Positions 1-5,679 of a DNA stretch of 11,546 nucleotides are shown here, one piece after another. This DNA is from Bacteroidales bacterium. Lineage in GTDB: Bacteria; Bacteroidota; Bacteroidia; Bacteroidales; UBA932. Position 1 is the first letter of the stretch. Every line of letters begins with the position of its first letter. The position numbers were made by a program, and so were the translations under genes. The stretch is taken from contig SFJA01000058.1 of assembly GCA_004556005.1 (NCBI GenBank), forward strand, positions 1 through 11,546, in the 5' to 3' direction. The notes below the pieces were generated by a model. It worked only from the letters and a program-made list of their open reading frames with translations, was not told where the DNA came from and ran no database searches.

Positions 1-48
1 CATGAAGAGGGTTGCCGTGAACAGTAAAATTGTAAGATTCCTTTTCAT
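1..48 (-). CDS. Start of an exported protein, third gene of the SusC/D operon (partial)
   Basis: Only the first 16 codons are present, reading MKRNLTILLFTATLFM; the rest lies beyond the left edge. Two basic residues followed by a hydrophobic run look like the beginning of a Sec signal peptide, so the product is probably exported, perhaps a lipoprotein. The ATG lies 9 bases after the stop of the SusD-like gene on the same strand, which implies co-transcription. In many Bacteroidota uptake loci this position holds a SusE/SusF-like surface glycan-binding lipoprotein or a substrate-processing enzyme, but nothing seen here identifies the family. The spacer carries TTAGG directly before the ATG, not a convincing ribosome binding site. 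Confidence 0.7.
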   Translation of the reverse strand, partial: MKRNLTILLFTATLFM

Positions 49-57
49 CCTAAAGAA

Positions 58-2025
58 TTATTCCCAACCGAAATTCTGGGTGATATTCGGGTTGTTTGTA
101 ATTACGTTCTGTGAGATAGGATAGAGGTACTTCTTAGAGTTCCACTCAAGAGGGTAGTGGAAAATCATATAGCCGTGGTCACCTTCTGAAAGCGAGAGGG
201 ACTGCTGGCCGCCTTTCGTGGTTACCTTGAAGTTGTACTCGGAAATCTCCTTGCTGCCGTCGAAGGTAACAGGGCCATGGTATGCATAATGGGTTGCGTC
301 TTCTTTTTTGTTAACCCTTACATATTCCTTGGTTTCCTCATTGTATTTGTACATCCAGTATTTTCCGTCACCGTCTCCCTGGAGGAAGGTAGGGTTGAAG
401 AGGAAGCCGTCCTTTGCATCTTCCTTGGAAACCCAGATGCCAAGAGTACCCTCGCCATTGGTTCCGCGCATAGGGACAATGCTCAGACAGTGCCATCTTA
501 CGAGGTCGTCATAGCGTCTGCCCTCATAACCCAGCTCACAAACCCTCTCGCGGCGGATTTCAACTATGTCCGGAGTGAGGTAGGATTTGAGTTCTGCAGC
601 ACGGCTGCCCTGGATGTCGCCCTCTTCATAGTCGTATGCGTCAGCATAGTACTTATAGAGGGCAGGATCAACCTTGGCAGGGCGAGAAGTACCCGTCATG
701 CCGGCTCTCTTCCTGAGGGCTCCTATCGTGAGGTCCCAGTCGGCGTCACTCAAGACACCGCCGTTGAGTTCGGCCTTCGCCTCTGCATAGTTGAGAAGGA
801 TTTCGGCATAACGGAAGATAGGAATTGAGTTTCCGCATTTTGCAACGTTGAACTGGTTCTCTTCCTCGATATTGTACTTGATGAGATTGTAACCGGTAGG
901 GGTGAGGGAGCAAGGCATATACTTGTAAGGAGTGGTTCCGTTGTTTGCCTTGTAGGTCCAGCCCACGTGGTTGACCGTTGCATTCAGACGAGGGTCGCGG
1001 CCGTTGTCTGCAGCAAGTTCTTCAAGCAGGGAAATCTTGTCTGTCTCCATAGGGGTTCCGTCAATCTTGAGGAACTGGTTGACATAGTTCTTTGTAGGAG
1101 ACGGAGCAATGGTGTTCGTTCCGCGGAAGTCAGAAGTAAGCGAGTGGGTAACGGTGTTGGCCTCGTCGGTGGAGTATTCGGCTACCCAGATCATTTCAGG
1201 ATTGCTGTAAAGCTTTTCCGTAACGAAGTTCGCAGCATAATTGCCGTTGAGTTTGAACTTGCCGGAGTTGATGATCACTTCGCTTGCCCATACGCTGATT
1301 TCAAGCAGCGACTTCCAGTCTCCGTACTCATTGGTCCATGGAGTCATGGTGGAGCGGTTCACGTCGTGATATTTCCTGAGGGTTCCCTCGTAAAGGGCAA
1401 TCTGGGAAAGATAAGCTGCTGCAACCCACTTGTTAATCTGCGCCTTGTAGCTGTCGTCTCCAAAGCAGTTCTCGACTGCGAACTTGAGGTCCTCGATACA
1501 TTTGTTTACGACAAACTCGCGATTGTCCCTTGGGGCATAGAGCATAAGTGAATCGCTAGGATCCACGAGTTTGTCCTGCCAAGGAAGGTCGCCATAGACC
1601 TGAACCTTGTCAAAATGGAAATAAGCCCTCCAGAAACGTCCTACGCCCTGATAATGATTGTAAACTTCCTCCGGAATCTTTCCCTTGGCCTTTTCCATTC
1701 CGTAAATGAGGGTGTTGGCTCTACGTACATTGGTGTAGGACCATGCACCACGGTCTGCAGAGGTGTAAATGTCGTTAGGGAACCAGAATTTCGAAGGGTC
1801 TCGTTTGGAGATGAGATCGGTGCCGTTGTCACCGGCCGCGATGGCGTCTGCGTCAGGTCTGTAGGTCTGAATCAATCCCCTTGCAAACAGGTTGATTTCC
1901 TGTTCGTTGCTAAGGAAGGTGTCAGCTGCGACCTCGTCAACAGGCTTTACGCCGAAGAAATCATCGCAAGCCGTGAAACTCAGCGCAATTGCACAAGTCA
2001 ATACAGTGTATATTATTTTTTTCAT
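58..2025 (-). CDS. SusD/RagB-family nutrient-binding outer-membrane lipoprotein
   Basis: This is a surface lipoprotein that should cap the SusC-like transporter encoded just upstream and capture its substrate (glycan or peptide) for TonB-driven import. The 655-residue product begins with a lipoprotein signal peptide ending FTAC (Cys20). Asp-Asp follows the cysteine, in keeping with acidic surface-export signals in this phylum. Family hallmarks are visible: RYAEILLNYAEAKAELNG from residue 405, and EIRRERVCELGYEGRRYDDL from residue 489 followed by VRW, the conserved C-terminal SusD block. It ends NFGWE. At 655 residues it is at the long end for the family, with extra sequence in the C-terminal 130 residues. 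The ATG is 12 bases after the SusC stop, so the two are one operon. Family membership is firm; the substrate is unknown. Confidence 0.95.
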   Translation of the reverse strand: MKKIIYTVLTCAIALSFTACDDFFGVKPVDEVAADTFLSNEQEINLFARGLIQTYRPDADAIAAGDNGTDLISKRDPSKFWFPNDIYTSADRGAWSYTNVRRANTLIYGMEKAKGKIPEEVYNHYQGVGRFWRAYFHFDKVQVYGDLPWQDKLVDPSDSLMLYAPRDNREFVVNKCIEDLKFAVENCFGDDSYKAQINKWVAAAYLSQIALYEGTLRKYHDVNRSTMTPWTNEYGDWKSLLEISVWASEVIINSGKFKLNGNYAANFVTEKLYSNPEMIWVAEYSTDEANTVTHSLTSDFRGTNTIAPSPTKNYVNQFLKIDGTPMETDKISLLEELAADNGRDPRLNATVNHVGWTYKANNGTTPYKYMPCSLTPTGYNLIKYNIEEENQFNVAKCGNSIPIFRYAEILLNYAEAKAELNGGVLSDADWDLTIGALRKRAGMTGTSRPAKVDPALYKYYADAYDYEEGDIQGSRAAELKSYLTPDIVEIRRERVCELGYEGRRYDDLVRWHCLSIVPMRGTNGEGTLGIWVSKEDAKDGFLFNPTFLQGDGDGKYWMYKYNEETKEYVRVNKKEDATHYAYHGPVTFDGSKEISEYNFKVTTKGGQQSLSLSEGDHGYMIFHYPLEWNSKKYLYPISQNVITNNPNITQNFGWE

Positions 2026-2037
2026 CTTTCTTGCGAA

Positions 2038-5000
2038 TTAGAATGATAGGTTAATACCGAAAGTGAAGGTCATCAGCATAGGGTAGCTATAGCCTTCTCC
2101 CATACCGGAGTATCCTTTTGCGTGGTTGTTGGTGTCAGTGTCACCTGCCTCGATAACCTCTGGGTCGCACATTCTGTTATGCTTCTGGAGAGGGGAGTAG
2201 CAAGCGAGGTTCTCACCGGAGAAGTAAACCTTGAGAGTCTTGATCTTGGCCTTTTCCATAAGCTTGGCAGGGAAGGTATAGTCAAGGGTGAGGTTCTTCA
2301 GACGGAGGAAGCCCACGTTCTGGAGGAAGTGGTCGTTCGGAGTTGCGAGAGGACCTACGTTACGGTTTGCAACGTGGCTTCTCTGGGATGTCCAGTAAGG
2401 ATTCTTGTCCATATTGGTAACTACCCACTTGTCGGAGCTTACGTCAATGTCAACCATCTTGCCGATCTGGTCCTTCAGCATATAGCCATAAGAGTGGTCG
2501 TACATACCGTAGAAGAAGCCGGAACCGTTGGAGAAGTACCAGTCCTTCTTGCCTATGCCCTGGAGCGCTATGCTAAGGCCGATGCCGTTCCAGTTGAAGT
2601 CGAAGTTCAGACCATACTGGTAGCGTGGCATTTCGTTGCCTATGACTTCGAGGTCGCCGTGGTCGTCGAGAGTCTGCTTTCCGATACCAATCTTGCCGTC
2701 ACCGTCGATGTCGACATACTTGAGGTCGCCCGCGTACGCGCGATATACAGAGGTACCGTTCTGGTGGAAGGTATCGACGTTCCAGTCATTGGCCTCGTCA
2801 TTGCTTGCAAAGATGCCTGCGGTGCGGAATCCCCAGATTTCACCCCACTCTTTTCCATTGTAAGGGCCGATGATGTAGCCGGTAGGGTTGTAGTAGTTGG
2901 TTACATAGCATACATTGTCGAAGAAGACTCCCTTGATGCTGTATCTGAAAGGCTTTCCTCCGAGATCGAAGCTGTCCTTCCACTGGAGCTGGAGCTCGTA
3001 ACCTATGTCGCGGGTGGAACCGTAGTTGCCTTTAGGAGTGCTTGCTCCGAGCTGCTCAGGAAGCTTCGGACCGGCAATGAGGAGGTCCTTTGAGTCCTTG
3101 ATGTAGAAGTCACCGGAGAAGGAAAGACGGTTCTTGAAGAGGTCGAAGTCGAGACCTACGTCATAGGTGGTGATGGTTTCCCAGGTTAGGGATTCCGGAA
3201 CGAGAGTGGTAGGGGAGATGGTGTAAGGCACTTTCTCGCCGTTGATGAGGACGGAACTCTTTTCAATTTCCCACAGATCGAGGAATGCATAGTCGCTTAT
3301 GTTCGCATTTCCGAGGGAACCGGCATTCGCGCGCAGCTTGAGGTTGTTCAGCCAGGATTTCGCACCCTTCATCCAAGGCTCCTCTGAGATTCTCCATCCA
3401 AAGGATCCTGAAGGGAAGAAGCCCCAGCGCTGGTTGACAGGGAAACGGGAAGAACCGTCATAACGGCCTGCGAGCTCGAAGATATAGCGGTTGAAGAGGG
3501 TGTAGTTGACACGGGCGAAGAAACCGGTTTCTCTTCTGTCATATCCGTCGTCTTCAACACTGTAGGTGTCGATGTCCATAAGCTCGAAAGAAGGCATCTG
3601 AGGGTACATCACGCCTTTTCTCTGCAGATAGAGTCTGCGGTAGTTGGTGCTTGCAATGTTCCAACCGGCCATTACGTTGAGGTCGTGCTTTTCGCCGAGT
3701 TTCGGAGTCCAGGTGCCGACCACGTTGGCTGCGATGTAGTCAGTGTTGTATCTCCAGTCAGATTTGTATGAACTTGAGTACTCGTTGTAGTTCTTTGTCG
3801 CGATAGGGCTGAGCTGTCCGGTCTGCATAGGGGAGAGGCGGAGCTGGCTTGAACGTATTGCCTTGTAGGTTATGTCAGCCGAAATCTTGAGCACGTCCTT
3901 GATAGGGGTGAAATCAAGAGTGGTGGTGGAAATGAGGTCGAGTTTGTCATTCTCCTGATAGGCCTCGTCATTGTGCCATGCGGTGTAGCAGGTGGCTGCG
4001 CCGGCAAAAGTGGTCGTTCCATCTTCGTTGAGAGGGACGAGCACCGGTTGTGCGCGGACGTCGAACTGGCGCTGGATTACGTATGAACCGCTGACGACGG
4101 TAGGCTGGTGGTATTTTCTCTTGAAGAAGTAGGCGTTCTCGGAAATCTTGAACCACTTGGTCACCTCGACGGAACCTTTGGCCCTGAGGCTTATGGAATT
4201 GAATTTCTCATTTCCGAAATTGTAGATACCGTCCTGGTTGTAGTAGCGGCCGCTTACGCTGAAGCTGGTCTTCTTGCTTGAGCCGGAGATGCTGAAGTTG
4301 TAGTTCTGGGTTATGTTGTAGTCCTTGTAGTAGAGATCGAACCAGTTGGTGCTGCCGTAGTAAAGGTAGGTTCCGTCCGGAGCATAGCCCCAAGGGTTCT
4401 GGTAGTACTCGTAGTCCGGTTCGTGCCAGCGTTTACGGAGTTCTTCAACATATTCAGGGGAGAAGGTGTCGTAGCCGTTGACCTTGGTAGGGTAGGTGCC
4501 ATTGAGTCCGCCGCCGGCAACAGGGGTAGAGCCGGAGAACTGGGAGAAGAGGGCATAATACTGTGCCCACTCGTAACCGTCGGTAACGACTTCATCTTCC
4601 CAGAGCACGGTTCTGCGGTTGATACCTACGGATGCGTTGAAGTTGGCACTGATTCGGTCGCTTGCAGGTTTCTTGGTCGTAACGAGGATTACGCCGAATG
4701 CACCGCGGGCACCGTAAACGGCGCAGGATGCTGCATCTTTGAGGACAGAGATGCTCTCGACGTCTTCCGGGTTTACGGTCGAAAGGTCACCTTCCACGCC
4801 GTCGATCATCACGAGACAGCTTCCGCCCTGACCCATGGAACCGGTTTCAAGCTTCTTGCCGCCGCTGCTGCTGAAGTTTCGTGATTCGTATGATTTGCTG
4901 GCGTTGCCGCGGATGCTGATCGATCCCTGGTGGGAGGCTTTGCCATCGACGATTCCGATGCTGAGGCCGGCAACCTGACCCTGAAGGGATCTGGAGACCG

Positions 5001-5412
5001 TGGCGTTGGTCCTGTTCTGAAGTGTTTCGCCATCGACGGTCTCGACCGCGCCCACGAGCTGGGTCTTTTTGAGTGTACCGTAACCTACGACAACGGTTGC
5101 GTCAAGAAGTTCGGCATCGGTTTCGAGTACGAAATCGAGAGTGGCTCTGCCGTTGACTGCGACTTCCACCGTTTTGTAACCGATGTTCTGGCATACGAGA
5201 ATGGCGTCAGAAGCGACAGAAAGACTGTACTTGCCGTCAAGATCTGTCGTAACGCCCTTGGTTGTGCCTTTTACCATGACTGCTGCGCCAAATACGGGCT
5301 CTCCGCCGGTGTCGGTCACCGTGCCGGACACAGTCAGGTTCTGTGCAAAAGCGGGAACGGCAAGCAGAATTGCCATTGCCACTGAGGCTAGCTTTGAAGT
5401 TAATCGTTTCAT
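2038..5412 (-). CDS. SusC/RagA-family TonB-linked outer-membrane transporter
   Basis: The 1124-residue product imports a substrate across the outer membrane using TonB energy, in complex with the SusD-like lipoprotein encoded next. Domains in order: signal peptide 1-23 ending AFA; a carboxypeptidase-D-regulatory-like beta-sandwich at about 26-100, typical of SusC proteins; a TonB-box-like VVVGYGT at 107-113; a plug to about residue 245, with MIDGVEG and the hallmark KDAASCAVYGARGAFGVILV near 225-244; then a long beta-barrel ending in the aromatic-terminated strand FGINLSF. The plug has an insertion between SIRGNAS and the MIDGVEG strand and two cysteines (199, 230). I chose the ATG at 5412 because it begins a proper signal peptide (MKRLTSKLASVAMAILL); the frame stays open upstream to 5460, but that extension would bury the signal. 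No Shine-Dalgarno is visible, as usual in this phylum. The substrate cannot be inferred. Confidence 0.95.
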   Translation of the reverse strand: MKRLTSKLASVAMAILLAVPAFAQNLTVSGTVTDTGGEPVFGAAVMVKGTTKGVTTDLDGKYSLSVASDAILVCQNIGYKTVEVAVNGRATLDFVLETDAELLDATVVVGYGTLKKTQLVGAVETVDGETLQNRTNATVSRSLQGQVAGLSIGIVDGKASHQGSISIRGNASKSYESRNFSSSGGKKLETGSMGQGGSCLVMIDGVEGDLSTVNPEDVESISVLKDAASCAVYGARGAFGVILVTTKKPASDRISANFNASVGINRRTVLWEDEVVTDGYEWAQYYALFSQFSGSTPVAGGGLNGTYPTKVNGYDTFSPEYVEELRKRWHEPDYEYYQNPWGYAPDGTYLYYGSTNWFDLYYKDYNITQNYNFSISGSSKKTSFSVSGRYYNQDGIYNFGNEKFNSISLRAKGSVEVTKWFKISENAYFFKRKYHQPTVVSGSYVIQRQFDVRAQPVLVPLNEDGTTTFAGAATCYTAWHNDEAYQENDKLDLISTTTLDFTPIKDVLKISADITYKAIRSSQLRLSPMQTGQLSPIATKNYNEYSSSYKSDWRYNTDYIAANVVGTWTPKLGEKHDLNVMAGWNIASTNYRRLYLQRKGVMYPQMPSFELMDIDTYSVEDDGYDRRETGFFARVNYTLFNRYIFELAGRYDGSSRFPVNQRWGFFPSGSFGWRISEEPWMKGAKSWLNNLKLRANAGSLGNANISDYAFLDLWEIEKSSVLINGEKVPYTISPTTLVPESLTWETITTYDVGLDFDLFKNRLSFSGDFYIKDSKDLLIAGPKLPEQLGASTPKGNYGSTRDIGYELQLQWKDSFDLGGKPFRYSIKGVFFDNVCYVTNYYNPTGYIIGPYNGKEWGEIWGFRTAGIFASNDEANDWNVDTFHQNGTSVYRAYAGDLKYVDIDGDGKIGIGKQTLDDHGDLEVIGNEMPRYQYGLNFDFNWNGIGLSIALQGIGKKDWYFSNGSGFFYGMYDHSYGYMLKDQIGKMVDIDVSSDKWVVTNMDKNPYWTSQRSHVANRNVGPLATPNDHFLQNVGFLRLKNLTLDYTFPAKLMEKAKIKTLKVYFSGENLACYSPLQKHNRMCDPEVIEAGDTDTNNHAKGYSGMGEGYSYPMLMTFTFGINLSF

Positions 5413-5510
5413 TGTCAAATAATTCCAGTGTTTTTCATTTCTGTAAGCCCAGAAAAACAATGTGGTTAGGTGTTTGTGTATTTATTTGTTTTACTTAATC
5501 GTTTAGAGTG

Positions 5511-5542
5511 CGAAATTATCAATAAAAAATTTTATATGCAAC
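5511..5542 (-). promoter_or_regulatory. Candidate promoter of the SusC/D operon
   Basis: On the minus strand GTTG (5542-5539) and TAATTTCG (5518-5511) are 20 bases apart, each one mismatch from the Bacteroidota sigma consensus TTTG / TAnnTTTG at the normal spacing. Transcription would start near 5504, giving a leader of about 90 bases before the ATG at 5412. The position, directly upstream of the first gene of the operon in an AT-rich spacer, supports it. The weaker match fits a promoter that may need an activator. Confidence 0.5.
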
Positions 5543-5543
5543 A

Positions 5544-5574
5544 TTTGTTTTATTAAAAGGTTTTACTAAATTTG
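5544..5574 (+). promoter_or_regulatory. Promoter of the beta-helix lipoprotein gene (Bacteroidota type)
   Basis: TTTG at 5544-5547 and TAAATTTG at 5567-5574 are separated by 19 bases, a perfect match to the phylum-specific TTTG / TAnnTTTG consensus. The expected start of transcription is about 5580-5583, leaving a leader of roughly 100 bases before the ATG at 5680. Its -33 element begins two bases from that of the opposing SusC/D promoter, so the two promoters are back to back. Confidence 0.75.
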
Positions 5575-5580
5575 CACCCG

Positions 5581-5679
5581 TAAGTCCACACGGCTCAGGC
5601 CGGATTGAAAAGCATAATGTGTTAGGGCACCGCGAGGTGATCCTGTGTTTTTGTTTTGTATAAACGCAAAAAGACCATT
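5581..5679 (+). promoter_or_regulatory. Structured 5' leader of the lipoprotein mRNA
   Basis: By eye the leader can form a hairpin CGGC-TCAG-GCCG (5591-5602). A second hairpin at 5624-5644 pairs AGG with CCT and CACC with GGTG, with a small asymmetric bulge (G against AU) and a GCGA (GNRA) tetraloop. CACA (5587-5590) can also pair with TGTG (5618-5621), enclosing the first hairpin. The second hairpin is followed by the T-rich GTGTTTTTGTTTTG (5645-5658), so it resembles a weak attenuator. I do not recognise a known riboswitch class. No Shine-Dalgarno precedes the ATG at 5680. Function is unproven. Confidence 0.4.

Noticed and set aside
967..1551. Long open frame on the plus strand opposite the SusD gene, and similar ones opposite SusC (2122-3093)
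   Set aside because: They are antisense shadows of strongly recognisable SusD/SusC coding sequence, without promoter, ribosome site or known domains.
5389..5396. Plus-strand TAGCTTTG inside the SusC signal-peptide coding region, a possible antisense RNA promoter
   Set aside because: The -7 element is perfect, but the nearest -33-like sequence (ATTG at 5369-5372) is only 16 bases away and mismatched; likely chance in coding sequence.
5413..5460. N-terminal extension of the SusC protein (16 extra residues from an ATG at 5460)
   Set aside because: It would place charged and aromatic residues before a complete signal peptide; the ATG at 5412 gives a normal SusC N-terminus.
5656..5679. TTG start of the lipoprotein gene
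   Set aside because: It adds eight mostly basic residues ahead of a good lipoprotein signal peptide starting at the ATG at 5680, and has no ribosome site.
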